A DNA stretch of 64,000 nucleotides from Aphidius gifuensis (Eukaryota; Arthropoda; Insecta; Hymenoptera; Braconidae): the NCBI RefSeq assembly GCF_014905175.1, contig NC_057791.1, positions 1,116,001 to 1,180,000 on the forward strand, in the 5' to 3' direction. The position numbers and the translations under genes are program-made. Position 1 is the stretch's first letter. Each line of letters starts with the position of its first letter. The notes under the pieces were generated by a model. It was not told the origin of the DNA and did not search any database. It saw only the letters and a list, made by a program, of their open reading frames with translations. Below, piece after piece: positions 13,264 to 26,400 of the stretch.

Positions 13264-13968
13264 CATAAATTATTACATAAGTATATATTTTTTTAATATG
13301 ATAATATTTTTGTTATAAAAAATTTAAAAAGACTAATAGTTTTAGATATATATTTTTGTCATTTTTATAACGACAATTGTATATATTTGTATAAAAAAAA
13401 AAAAACAACAACAACAGCAACAACAATAATAAAATATTTTTTAAGTAATTTTTTTTTTTTCTTATGCTGAAACGTATTTTATATTATATAAATAAAATGA
13501 AATGAATATTTTTAAATTTTGTAGTTTATTTAATTTATTTAATTTATTATTTTTTACTATTATTTATTTATTAAATTAAATGTAATTTAAAAAAGCCCGC
13601 TTTAGCATGTTGGTGTGTTATTTCAAGATGGCGAATTAAACTCCATGCACGTGTGTAATCGAAAATCGAAATCAATCGAAATCGAAATTTCGTATAAACT
13701 GGTCCATACTTGTCAAGCGTGTGTGGTTATTAATTATTATAAAATAAAATAATAAAGTTTATTAAATAATTATTGATTATTGTCAATAGCATAAAAATAA
13801 AATAATAATAATATTAATACAATTAATTATTAAGGTAAGAAAAAAACTATAACAATATATGTAAGAAAAAAAATAATAAAAACATGCTTTTAAAATAAAC
13901 TTAACCTTAAAAACATATGTGATACATAAATAAATAAATAATAATTAATTAATAAATTATTTAACAGA
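13264..13968 (+). promoter_or_regulatory. GCN2 3' end, DDX54 promoter and likely 5'-UTR intron
   Basis: AATAAA at 13491-13496 is a plausible GCN2 poly(A) signal. The DDX54 promoter probably lies in 13590-13830. It contains CAAGATGGCGA (core 13628-13633), CACGTG near 13650 and a short run of ATCGAAAT-type repeats. A donor-like GTAAGA (GT at 13835-13836) pairs with TTTAACAG ending at 13967, one base before the start codon, suggesting a 133-bp leader intron. Confidence 0.5.
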
Positions 13969-16398
13969 ATGGACGACGAGGTAATTGTTGGTTTTGAAAA
14001 ACCAGTATATTCAGATGTTGATGATAATGAGGATAATGATGATGAAGCAATTGCCAAAATGAAAAGTAAAAAAAAATCAAAATTAAATGGTTTTGAAGCA
14101 ATGGGATTAAGTAGTACAATATTACGTGCATTAAGAGAACAAAAATATAATAATCCTCATCCAATTCAAAAAATGATAATTCCACCAGCATTAGAAGGAC
14201 GTGATATTGTTGGTATGGCAAGAACTGGAAGTGGTAAAACAGCTGCATTTTTAATACCATTACTTGAAAAATTAAAAGAAAGAAGTGCAAAACCTGGTGC
14301 AAGAGCATTTATATTATCACCAACACGTGATTTAGCGCGACAAACATTTATTTTTTTTAAAAAATTAGCTAAATATACAGGTTTAAGAGCAGCATTTATT
14401 GCTGGTAATGAAAGTATGGATAATCAATATGATTTATTAGTTAAAGAAAAACCAGATGTTATTATTGCTGTACCTGGAAGATTTTTACAACTAGCAATTA
14501 ATATGGATAATGAATATAAATTTGATAATATACAATATGTTGTGCTAGATGAAGCTGATAGATTATTTGAAATGGGATCAGATTATGAAATTCAAGAAAT
14601 AATAAATCGTTTACCTGAAACAAGACAAACCCTATTAATATCAGCAACATTACCAAAAGTTTTAACTGATTTTGTACGTGTTGGTTTAACAAATCCATAT
14701 CTTGCTAAATTAGAATTAAAATTACCAGATAATTTGACAATGCGTTTTGTATTATGTCGTACTGATGAAAAAATTGCTGTATTATTACATTTATTAAAAT
14801 TTGTTATTAAAAATGATTCACCAACATTTGTATTTGCTGCATCACATCAACATGTTGAATATTTAAATATGATACTTGAAAAAGCAAATATATCAAATGC
14901 AATGATTTATGGTGCAATGCATCCAACAGCAAGAGAAATAAGTTTAGCTAAATTTAAAAATAAAATTGTTAAAGTACTTGTTACAACTGATGCTAGTGCA
15001 CGTGGTATTGATATTCCATTATTGGATAATGTTATTAATTTTCATTTTCCACATAAACCAAAAGATTTTGTACATCGTGCTGGACGTTGTGCACGTAATG
15101 ATAGAGCTGGTACAGCATACAGTATTGTATCAGGTGATGAACATGCACATTTATTAGATGTTAAAAATTTTTTAAATTTAACACTTGAATCAACAACAAC
15201 AATTGATACATCAAATAATGAAGTTAAAGCAACAATTGGTACATTACCACAATCATTAATTGATGAACAAGTATCAGAAATACTACGTTGGCATAAAGAA
15301 TGTGCTGATCTTGAAAATATGTCAAATGTATGTAAAAACAGTTATCAAAAAGTTATGAGAACAAGAAAAATAGCAACAAGTGAAAGTTGTAAAAATGGTA
15401 AAAAATTAAATTTAACAAGTGCTGGTATTATTGCTGAATTATGTCCAACAACATCTACAACAACTGAAAATATTGATATATTATCACAAATGAAAAATTA
15501 TCGTCCATCTGGTACAATATTTGAAATTGGAAAAAAATCAGCATCAGTTGGTTATATTGTTATGAAAGCAAAACGTCAATTACATTCAAAATCAATAAAT
15601 AAATATAAAGAACAAGAAAATGAATTTAAAGAAAGTATTAAACAAGAAAAAGAATTATCATCAAAACGTGGTAAATTAGAAGAATCAACTGAACAAGATA
15701 TTGAACAAATATTTGGTGATAATATAAGTTTTAAAAAACGTAAAATGAATGATTTATTTAAAGCACCTAAAAAAGTTAAACGAGAAAATTTAAAAGATGA
15801 TGAATTTTATATTCCATATGCAGCAACAGATAAAAATATTGAAGAAGGTCTTGCAATAAGTAGTAGTAGTGCAAATGAATTAATGAATAATAAAAATTTA
15901 CCAGCACAAAGTAAAAAATGGGATAGAAAAAAGAAAAAAATGGTTACTGTTAATAATAATTCAAAAGCTGGAAAAATACGTACAGAATCTGGTGTATGGA
16001 TACCTGCATCATACAAAACAGATTCATTTAAACGTTGGAAAGAAAAATCTAAAATTGGTGATACAAATGATTCATCAGATGATGAACAAGAATCATCTAA
16101 ATTCCAAAATTGTATGTTGTTATTTATAGTTAATTTATTATTTTTTTTTTTTTTTTGATTAATTTTTATTTTGTTATTAATTATTTTGTAATTTATTTTT
16201 GATTTTTTAGTAAAAACTGGTCCAAAAACTCACTGGGCACGTCACAATCAAAAACTCAAAGATAAAGTAAAAACTAAACAAGAACTCAAGAGACCAGAAC
16301 AAATATTAAAACAACGTAAATTGGCTGAAAAAAAACAAGCAAGAAGTGGAAAAAAAGGTAAAGGTAAAAAAAAAAGTAAAGGTAAAGGAGGAAAATAA
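13969..16398 (+). CDS. DDX54: DEAD-box RNA helicase DDX54/Dbp10
   Basis: This is a DEAD-box helicase of the Dbp10/DDX54 family, needed in the nucleolus for 60S subunit biogenesis. Exon 1 is 13969-16111 and exon 2 is 16211-16398, joined in phase through a split Leu codon, giving about 776 residues. Visible motifs are a Q-motif (residues ~39-66), ARTGSGKT (~84), PTRDLARQ, PGR, DEAD (~194) within VLDEADRLFEMG, SAT (~225), ARGID and HRAGRCARN (~369). A DBP10-type C-terminal region follows, ending in a Lys/Gly-rich tail. An acidic Asp/Glu cluster lies near the N-terminus. Reading straight through the intron would end in a spurious poly-Phe tail. The GPKTHWARHNQK segment in exon 2 supports the splice. 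AATAAA at 16434 is a likely poly(A) signal. Confidence 0.93.
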
Positions 16399-16567
16399 AA
16401 AATAATTTTTTAATTGTATCACTTTAAATTGATAATAAAAAACTTTTCAAATAAAAAAAAAAAAAAAATTTCTATTACAAATATAAATAATAAAACCGAA
16501 TTTAATAAATCCCATAGATTTAAAATAATAACTAAAATTTAATAATGACGCTTATATATAAAATATA

Positions 16568-17325
16568 AAAAAAAAAATTAATTTCGTATCGGGAACATAA
16601 AAATACATAAGAGATATTCCTTATTTCATCAAAAATAATTTCTTTTCTTTATGTTTTCCTAATTAAATCGAAAATTCACTGAAGAATTCTTATATTAAAA
16701 AAAAAATTAATTTCGTATCAAAAACATAGAAGTACATAAGAGGTATTTCTTAATTTATCAAAAATAATTTTTTTCCTTTATATTTCCCTGATTAAATTGA
16801 AAATTCGCTGAAGAATTTTCGAAAAAAAATTTATTTCGTATCAGGAACATAGAAGTACATAAGACGTATTCATTATTTTATTTAATTTACCTCCTTTTCC
16901 TTATAATTTCCTAATTTATTTAGAAATTCGCTGAAGAATTTACGAAAAAAAATTAATTTTGTATCAGGAACATAGAAGTACCTAAGAGGTATTCGTTGTT
17001 TTATTTAATTTACCTCCTTTTCTTTATGTTTTCCTAATTAAATCAAAAATTCGCTGAAGAATTCTTAAAAAAAATTAATTTCGTATCAGGAACATAGAAG
17101 TACATAAGAGGTATTTCTTATTTTATCAAAAATAATTTCTTCCCTTTATGTTTTCCTAATTAAATCGAAAATTCGCTGAAGAATTTTCGAAAAAAAATTT
17201 ATTTTGTATCAGGAACATAGAAGTACATAAGAGGTCTTCATTATTTTATCAAAAATAATTCCTTTTCTTTATGTTTTCTTGATTAAATTAATTAATTTTG
17301 TATCAGGAACATAGACGTACATAAG
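16568..17325. repeat. 123-bp tandem repeat array, about 6.3 copies
   Basis: The landmark word GTATC, followed in nearly every copy by a close variant of AGGAACATA, recurs at 16586, 16715, 16838, 16961, 17083, 17206 and 17300. The spacings are 129, 123, 123, 122, 123 and 94 bp. Each unit also carries ACATAAGAGGTATT, CTTTATGTTTTCC and TTCGCTGAAGAATT. Copies differ by scattered substitutions and small indels, and the last is truncated. No open frame runs through it. It lies between the 3' end of DDX54 and the MSH6 promoter. Confidence 0.92.
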
Positions 17326-17824
17326 GTATGTAATATATTTTTATAATTTAAATTTTCGTGACAAAAAATGTCTTCATATACTCTAGCGGTGTTTTTTCTT
17401 CTCCTTACAACTCAGTCAACTCTTATATATCTTCAGTCAATAAAAGATCAATTGTTGATATATGGATTTCAATTTATTATTAAAAATTAATACTCTCAAC
17501 TGACACAAAAATTCAACTACAATTTAATTGTTAACAATTTGATCAGATTATAATATGCATATCACTTTTCATCAATTAATTATCAATTATTAAAAATATT
17601 TCGTTGCGATACAAACGACACCTCTTGGCTTTTTTGTTTTCCTGAATTCCCGCTCAATTTTTGTTTAATATCAACCTTACCCTATTAATTTTTTTTTTTT
17701 TTCTCATTCTGCCCATTCTGCTAACAAGAGAGAGAATACACACACTCGCTTTGTAGCCCAAAAAATTTTACAACGTAATTTATAAAAATTAAATCATCAA
17801 GTGTTTCGTTTTAATTAAATAAAA
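17326..17824 (+). promoter_or_regulatory. MSH6 upstream region
   Basis: This 0.5 kb holds no coding signal. It runs from the end of the tandem repeat to the MSH6 start codon. An AGAGAGAGAA tract with CACACAC at about 17725-17745 lies roughly 80-100 bp upstream of the ATG and may be part of the core promoter. No TATA box or ATGGCG motif was seen. Confidence 0.35.
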
Positions 17825-20800
17825 ATGTCAAAACGTACTCCAACACAAAAAAACACTTTATTTAATTATTTTAAATCACCAAAAAGTGTCGATCCAAAAA
17901 AAGATGATAAACCAACATCAACAGCCAAGGATAAAACACCAACAACTCCCAAGCGTGCACCAACAACATCAAGATTAAGAGGTTTGTTATTTATTAATTT
18001 TTTTTTTTCAATTTAAAATTATTTCTATTGATTATTTTAATTATTCAATGACACTGACAATCAAGCTGAATTATTACAATATTGTCCAGCAATGTCAGGC
18101 TAGAAAAATTCATTGGCATCTATTGGATATAATTCACTACAAAAAAAAAAAAAGAAGCTTCTTTTGTCTGGATAAACACAATAGCCCAACAAAAGAAAAT
18201 CCTAATCTCCCTCTGAGATTTTTCCCAACCAAGCCAACAATTTTATTTCTACCAAAAAAAAAAAAATAAAACTATTATTGTTATGTTGTTAATTTATTTG
18301 TTGTTAATTGTTTAGGTGCAGTAAAAGGAAAGGAAAATAAAACTGATAAAAAAGAAGAAAAAAAAACAGCATCAAGAAGAAAGCTTGTAAAATCAAAGCC
18401 AAGTGAAGATGATGATGATGATGATGAGGATTCCAAAGAGGAAAAAAAACCAGCAAAAAAAACAGCATCAAGAAAAAAGCCTGTAAAATCAAAGCCAAGC
18501 AAAGATGATGATGATGATGAAGAAGAAGATGAAGATGACAATGATCAAAAGAAAAGTAAAGAAAAAAAAAGAGTTACAAGAAAAAGACCTTTAAAATCAA
18601 AATCAAATGAAGATGATGATGATAATAAAAATAATAAAATGGATGAATCAGATGATGAAGAAGAAGAAATTGAAGTTAGTAAACCAAAAAGAAGAAGAAT
18701 TATTATTCCAGATGAAGACAGTGAAGGTTGTGATTCATCAGATGATTATCAACCATCAGAATCTGAGGATGAAGATGATGCTACTGAATCAGAATTTTCA
18801 GAAAATGTTACAGAGAGTGATGCATTTACTGAAGAAACTGAAGAAGAAGAAACACCAAAAAAAAAATCAAGATTATCTCAACCAAAAAGTAAATCATCAA
18901 CAGCAACAGCAACAAAAACAACAACAGTTATAAAAAAACAAACAAAGGTATATTTTATTAATTATTTTATAAATATTTAAAATTGTTAAAATATATATTG
19001 TATTTATTTTTTAGGATGATAATTTTCAACTACAAAAAGCACCAGCTAAAACTGGTCCAGCATCAGGTGGTGATACATGGCCACATCTTAATTATGATTT
19101 TCTTCAACCAGATAAAATACGTGATAAAGAACGTAGATTAAAAACAAATCCTGATTATGATTATCGTACAGTATATGTACCAGATAAATTTTTAGATAAT
19201 CAAACACCAGCAATGCGTCAATGGTGGATACTTAAAAGTCAATATTATGATTGTGTATTATTTTTTAAAGTTGGTAAATTTTATGAATTATATCATATGG
19301 ATGCTGTTATTGGTGCTAAAGAACTTGGTATATCATATATGAGAGGTGAATGGGCACATTCAGGTTTTCCAGAAATAGCATATGGTAGATTTTCATGTAT
19401 GCTTATTGAAAAAGGTTATAAAGTTGCTAGAATTGAACAAACTGAAAATCCAGAAATGATGGCTGAACGTTGTAAAACAAGTAAAAAAGTTACTAAATTT
19501 GATAAAGTTGTTAGACGTGAAATATGCCAAGTTAGTACATGTGGTACACGTATTGCAACAGTACAAGATCCAGAAATAATAACACCATATTCAAATTATT
19601 TATTATCAATTATTGAAAAAATTGATACCAATACAAAGCTATCAACATATGGTGTTTGTTTTATTGATACAACAATTGGTGAATTTCATTTAGGACAATT
19701 TAATGATGATCGTTGTAATTCACGTTTATTAACATTACTAAGTCATTATACACCAGTTCATGTTGTTTATGAAAGAGGTAATTTATCACAAGATACAATG
19801 AAAATATTAAATACATTATTATCAACAGCAATTAAAGAACCATTACAAAAAGATGTACAATTTTGGTCATCAACAAAAACATTAAAAGCATTAAATGAAG
19901 GTGATTATTTCAAGGATGATAATACAAATGAAATAACATGGCCAAATGAATTAAAATTATATTTAAGTGATGATGATAGTTTGAATTTAACACCAGCAAA
20001 TAATAAAGAACTTGCTGTTAAAGCACTTGGTGGTTGTATTTATTTATTAAAAAGTTTTGTACTTGATCAACAGTTATTATCACAAAAACATTTTCAAACA
20101 TATACACCACCTGATACATCATTTATTGATGAAAATAAAAGTAGTGTTGGTATACCACCAGTTAGTAGTATGGTACTTGATGCAATTACAATTCATAATT
20201 TACGTATATTTGGTAATGATGCATCATTATTAAAAACACTTGATCATTGTTGTACAGCATTTGGTAAAAGATTATTAAAAGAATGGATGTGTCGTCCATC
20301 ATGTCGTAAAAATATCATCATGCTAAGACAAGAAGCTGTTACTGAGTTAACATATCAACCAGATATTGTACAAGAAGTTAGAAAATTATTAAATAATTTA
20401 CCTGATTTAGAGAGATTATTGAGTAAAATTCATACACATGGTAATGCATCAAGAATGAAAAATCATCCAGATGGTAGAGCAATTATGTTTGAAGGACAAA
20501 TATATTCAAAAAGAAAAATTGTTGATTTTATAACAGCATTAAATGGCTTTGAAATTGTAACAAAAATTATTAAAAAATTTCATATATGTGAAAGTGAATT
20601 ATTAAAAAAAACAACAATGATTGTACCAGATGGTGAATTTCCAGATATTCAAGAAACATTAGAACATTTTAAAACAGCATTTGATCATGAAGCTGCAAAA
20701 AAAATTGGTAGTATTGTACCACAAAAAGGTGTTGATGCTGAATTTGATAAAAGTATACGTGAATTTGATATAATTAAACAAGAAAGTGAAGATTATTTAA

Positions 20801-21960
20801 AAAAACAAATGAAACATTTTGATGGTAAAGTAACATTTGTTGGTAGTGATAAAAAACGTTATCAACTTGAAGTACCAGAATCAAAATGTCATAAAGCAAC
20901 ATCAAAACATGAATTACAAGGACAAAGAAAAGGTTTTAAACGTTATTATACTGATGAAACAAAAGAATTTTTATCAAGACAAATAAAAGCTGAAGAATAT
21001 CGTAATAATATATTAAAAGATTTAAATCGTCGTGTATTTTCAAAATTTAGTGAAAATTATGATTTATGGAGTATAGCTGTATATAAAATAGCTATATTAG
21101 ATGTATTATTATCATTTTGTGAATATGCTAAAAGTGTTGATACATGTATACCAGAAATAATTGATAATGACACTGAAATATGTACAATAATTAAAGATGG
21201 TAAACATCCATGTATACAAAAAGATAATTTTGTATCAAATGATACTAGTTTAGCTGGTGATGATACAGCATCATTAGTTATATTAACTGGTCCAAATATG
21301 GGTGGTAAATCAACATTAATGCGTCAAGTTGGTTTATTAACTGTTATGGCACAAATGGGTTGTCATATACCAGCAAGTAGTTGTAAATTATCAATAACTG
21401 ATCGTATATTTACAAGACTTGGTGCTAGTGATGATTTATTAACTGGTAGAAGTACATTTCTCATTGAACTCAGTGAAACAGCAACAATATTACAACATGC
21501 TAGTAAAAAATCATTGGTATTACTTGATGAACTTGGTAGAGGTACATCAACATATGATGGTACTGCTATTGCTGCTGCTGTTGTTAATTCATTAACAAAA
21601 TTAAAATGTCGTACATTATTTTCAACACATTATCATTCACTTGTTGAAGATTATAAAAAAAGTCATGATGTATCATTGGCATATATGGCATGTCAAGTTG
21701 AAGCTGATGAAGATGATGAAATAACTGAAGAAACAGTTACATTTTTATACAAATTTGTACCAGGTGCTTGTCCAAAATCTTATGGTTTTAATGCAGCAAG
21801 ACTTGGTGGTGTTCCATCAGTTATTATTAAAAGAGCTACTGAAATTGCTAAAAAACTTGAAAAAGAAGCTAATCAACGTAATATGTTTTCAGCTTTATGT
21901 CGTGCTAATTCTGATGTTAAAAGTATTATCAGTAAACTTAAAAATACTGTTCTTGTTTAA
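17825..21960 (+). CDS. Msh6: DNA mismatch repair protein MSH6 (MutS homologue)
   Basis: MSH6 pairs with MSH2 (MutSalpha) to recognise base mismatches and small loops. Exons 17825-17981, 18316-18947 and 19015-21960 join in phase to give about 1244 residues. The N-terminus has a PIP-box-like motif, KNTLFNYF, near residues 9-16; Lys stands where Gln is usual, with a Gln just before it. A long charged linker follows (residues ~54-263) with no PWWP domain visible. The mismatch-binding domain carries the Phe-X-Glu signature (KFYELY). Connector, lever and clamp regions follow, then the ATPase with Walker A TGPNMGGKST (~1021), the segment STFLIELSE, Walker B LDELGRGTSTYDG (~1100) and STHYH. The linker contains a three-fold internal repeat. 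The gene appears intact. Confidence 0.95.
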
Positions 21961-23406
21961 ATATTCATCATTGCCATTTTTTTTTTTTAACTTGCAATTG
22001 TTCGACTTGTTTTTTTTTTTTTTAAATAACTTATCAACATTAATTAAAATTAAACCAGTAATTTTTTAATAATATTATTAGCTTTTTCTCTGCGCAGGAC
22101 GCTTTCATTTATAATACTTTTTTTAAAAATACATTTACTCATTCATTCTACAGTCGAACAATTGCTTTTCTATTTTTATAAAAATTAGATGTATGTGTTT
22201 TTTGTAATAAATAAAAAATTTGAATGCTTACAAAATTTTTTTTATTTCATTTTCAGAGTACAAAAGAGAAATAATCACGACTAATGTGATGTGTTACAGA
22301 TATAATTTATATTTTTTTTTTTTTCCTTTAAACTCACATCAAACATTGATTATTATAAACTCATCTGATTATTATTATTATTATTATTTTTTATCATATA
22401 CAAATAAACAGATATACAATATTATTATTATTATTATCATTTGTTGATTTTTTTTTTTTATAAATTGTGTTTAGTTTATAATTTAATTCGTAAAAATTGT
22501 GTAATTTATTTGAATATTTTATTTGTAAATTAATTTTCTATTTTTATTTCAAATACAATTATTTATAATTGTTATTAAAAATATTTCTTTTAATTTATCT
22601 TGATGAATCTTTTGATGAAAAAAAAAAAAAAAAAATGATAATTGTTGATTGCCATGGTAATTGAATAAAAAAAAATTTACACAAGCTATTTTCTGTTGCA
22701 TACTGATAAACAGTTTTAATAATAAATAATAATAATAATAAATATATATTATGAGGAAATAATCACGCACGTTGATTAATTTAAATTAGTAAAGAAAATA
22801 TATATAAATATTTTAGATCAAGAAGGCTTTTACAAAGTTGCTCTTGAGATTCATAGAAATCATTTAAGTGCACCTCGTTTTGCTCGAAATATTATAAGGA
22901 ATTTATTAATAATAATAATATAAAAAAAAATAATAATAATTAATATAATTAAACTAAGAAAAAATTGCTAAAGCAAAGCAGAAGAAAAATCAACGTGTGA
23001 AACGAAATAGAAAAGAAAAAAAAAAAAAAGGTAATAAAGCAAGGTAAAAAAGCACTCTAAACATTATGGTGCATTTAATTTTTTATTGAATCAAAAAAAT
23101 TATTTAAATTTAATTCCGATTATTATATTATTAAAGACACTCGTTTATTAATTAATTAAAAAAAAAAAAAAAATATCGTATCGACATATCCAGTAATTTA
23201 ATATTTTAATAAATCTCAAATGTATTTTTTTTTTTTTTTTCTTCAAATAGTTTAAGTATATTTAAAAAAAAAAAAAGAAGCAAGAATGTTTTATTTTTAT
23301 TTTTGATAATTAATTTGAGATTCTTCTGTTGATGATTCAATGATGATGATGATGTGTGTTGTTTTTATTAATAATTGTTTCTTCGTTAGGTATTTTGGTG
23401 GTTGAT
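21961..23406. other. Convergent 3' intergenic region, MSH6 and Jupiter
   Basis: This region contains the two 3' UTRs. AATAAA at about 22206-22216 is a candidate MSH6 poly(A) signal. The rest is poly-A/poly-T and ATT/AAT trinucleotide runs. Open frames in it are low-complexity and are not believed. Confidence 0.5.
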
Positions 23407-26400
23407 TTACCAAAGACCGGATGAGAAACCACCTGGTGGAACACGACCACGTACTGGTTTGCTGGTAACACTTGCTGGTGATGAATCAGTTGTTGATCTA
23501 TTATCACCATTAATACTTGATGCACTGCTACCATTTTGCGATCCACCATTATTTCCATTCTCAATATAACCAGCACCAGTTACTGGATTTCCATCTGTGA
23601 TTAAAAATTTCATAGAAAAATTAATAAAACATTGTCGTTTTTTTATTGATAACAACTGGTATTTTTTTGGGACAGTTATTATATTTTTTTTTAGGTGAAT
23701 AATATTGCCTGCAATTGATTCAAGCACACAAAATGTAAATTAATTTAAAAAATCTAACAGCTTAAATAATAAATAATAATAAATATTTATATGCGGTGAT
23801 AAGCACAGGTGAAAATACCGGTTATACTCACCTCAACGATCTAGAGTGCTGTAAATGATTAAAACATTGATAACAAAAAGTAATAAAAAAATAAAAATTA
23901 AATAATACATTTAAATAACAAAAAAAAATTTAAAGTTGCACATTGATGAAAGCCAATAATAATTATCTAATTTATCAATAAAATAAATCTATAAATAATC
24001 CTAATTTATTACATTAAAAAAATAATTTATCACTTGCGCTTCAATCAACTATAAATTTTCATATTAATTATTTATGAAAATTTTATATCACTTTTTTAAT
24101 TTACAGTGTGATTATCATTTATTATTAATCATAAATTTTTAATATTAATTTTTTTTTTTTATAGAGTAGTTTAATGTTGCGGGGATTAAAAAAATAAATA
24201 TTAAAAAAAAAAATGAGGATTATAATTGGGTTAAGAAAACGTTACCTCTACATTTTCGTAAGTTGCGTTTTATTGGCGTGATAATAATTCCATCGCCAGT
24301 TACTGGATTACGTGGCATGCAGGAGCTTCCTCCTGGTTTTTTTTTTTTTGTTTATTTATATTTATTAATTGTTAAACAGCCAACAGGAATAGACCCAAGA
24401 TGTGTGAAGAGCCATAGAGACATTCAACCATCACCAAAAGCACGTTTTTCATATTTTTTTTTTTTTCAAAATTTATTTTTTATATTTTTTTCAATATTGC
24501 ACCATGCACCGAGACAAAGATTCATTGAAATTTTCATTATGTGTTAGTGTTTTAATTAATAATATTAATTTAAAAAAAAAAATTTAATTTTAATTAGCAT
24601 CTCGAGAATGAATCAAGAAATTAATAAATTTTTATTCAAGTAATTTTTAATAAAAATAAAAAAATATATTTATAAATACAAGTTAATAGAAATAGCAAAA
24701 AATATATACTTTTTTTATTTAATTAAAAAAAAAAATTGTTAAAATCAATTACACGGGTAATAAATGTTTGAGAGAACAATTTTACGAGAAGAGTTTATTT
24801 AACTGAAGTTGTTTTATTGATGGGGTAGGTGGATTCAATCTCGAGATGCAGTTAAATGTTGGTAATTGGGAGGGACTTAAAAAACATGATGTATTAACGC
24901 ATCTAATGATTATTTTAATCGTGAGAATGTTGTTATTTTGTACACTAGGCAAAGTTAAATTATTATTAAATTGCCAATGTGAAAGCGAGATTATTTAAAT
25001 GAATTTTAAATTAATAAAATCAATGAGTTTTATTTTATTTATGTTTTTTTTTAATTTAAAAAAAAACTAAAATTATTATTATATTTATTTTATGATGGTA
25101 TATGGGTTATGGGATTTTATTGAAAAACTATAAAACTGTGCAATTACATGAAGCGAAAAACACAAAAAAAAAAAAAAAGCTGTAACTCGTGTTCACATGA
25201 CAATAAAGCTGAGAAAAAAAAAATAAATTAATATATATTGTTAGATATTTAAATGAAAAAAATAATGAATAACTTAAAATATGTGTCTCATTGTTTTGAT
25301 TCAACAGGCCTAATTAGCAATGATTATTTAAAAAAAGTAAAAAAGAAAATGATTATTTAATTTTTTTTGCATTGAAAGCTATTTTATTTTAAATCAAACT
25401 AACGAATTTTTTAACTTGATAATTTAAATGAATTAATTAATCATTGGCAAATGGGAAAATTGAGTATTAATTTTGTGTAATGTCATCTAAATTTTGTTTG
25501 TCTCGTTGCAAACTTACGAAATCTCTTGTTTCTCCTAAATGCTGCTTGTAAATATTCGACATTTTTTTTATAAAAAAAATAAAAATTAATAAAACAATTT
25601 TTTAAATTTATAAATTATATAAAAATTTTCATCTATAGGTTTTACGGGAAATAAGAAAAAATAAATTAATAAATAATAAGGCCTGTGTAACACATATTTC
25701 AAGATAACTGTGTTAGTAAAAGAAGAGATTGAAAATAAAAATTAAATAGCAAAAAGAGTCTGTTGATAAAATCTTGACAATCAATAAATTTATAATTAAT
25801 GTAACTGATGATTTAATTAAATTCTTAATTGAATTTTCATTCAAAAAAAAAAAAAGCTAAATGACAACAACCATCATCACCATCATGATAAACATCACCA
25901 GACTCTTAATGAAAAAAAAAAAAGAAATATAAAAAATCAAGATAAAAGTGATAGTGTAATAAAAATAAATAAACAAAAAGAAAAAACCAGGGAAGCGTTT
26001 GGATAGTTTTACCTGTGTTATCATTAGTAAATGCATTTCCGTTGATAATGGAATTGCCATTTGATGGTAGAACACCATTAATACCGTTCATCTTTTTAAT
26101 TGTAAATAAGTTGTCTTGATAATCACTACTGCTGAGTGATATATTGCTGCGCATATGATTTTTTGTATTTGGGTTTATGGGTTCAGGGGGACCAAACAGA
26201 CGTTTGTATGAATCATTACCAGGTTTATTTCCACGTGGTGAATCTGGACTTGTGTTTCCTGTATTTGTTGAATCACCAAAAAATCCTGAACTAAGCTGCG
26301 ATTGATTGTGATTTTTAATACGACGTGGACTTGTTTGTCCACTTGATCCAAATATATCACTGCTTCCACCACCTGGTGGTTTCAAGACCCTTTAACAAAA

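Larger units (their letters stand above)
23595..26012 (-). other. Jupiter: Jupiter introns between the second and last core exons
   Basis: This 2.4 kb of AT-rich intron contains the three candidate alternative exons listed separately. I see no nested gene. Confidence 0.6.

Noticed and set aside
18048..18269. A 73-codon plus-strand frame in MSH6 intron 1
   Set aside because: It lies between well-supported splice sites, ends in poly-Lys and has no resemblance to a known protein.
18281..18541. A poly-Ser minus-strand frame over MSH6 exon 2
   Set aside because: It is a shadow of the GAT repeats in the MSH6 linker.
24263..24547. A plus-strand 94-codon frame
   Set aside because: It runs antisense to the candidate Jupiter cassette exon and contains poly-Phe tracts. 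The minus-strand reading with NPVTG is the meaningful one.
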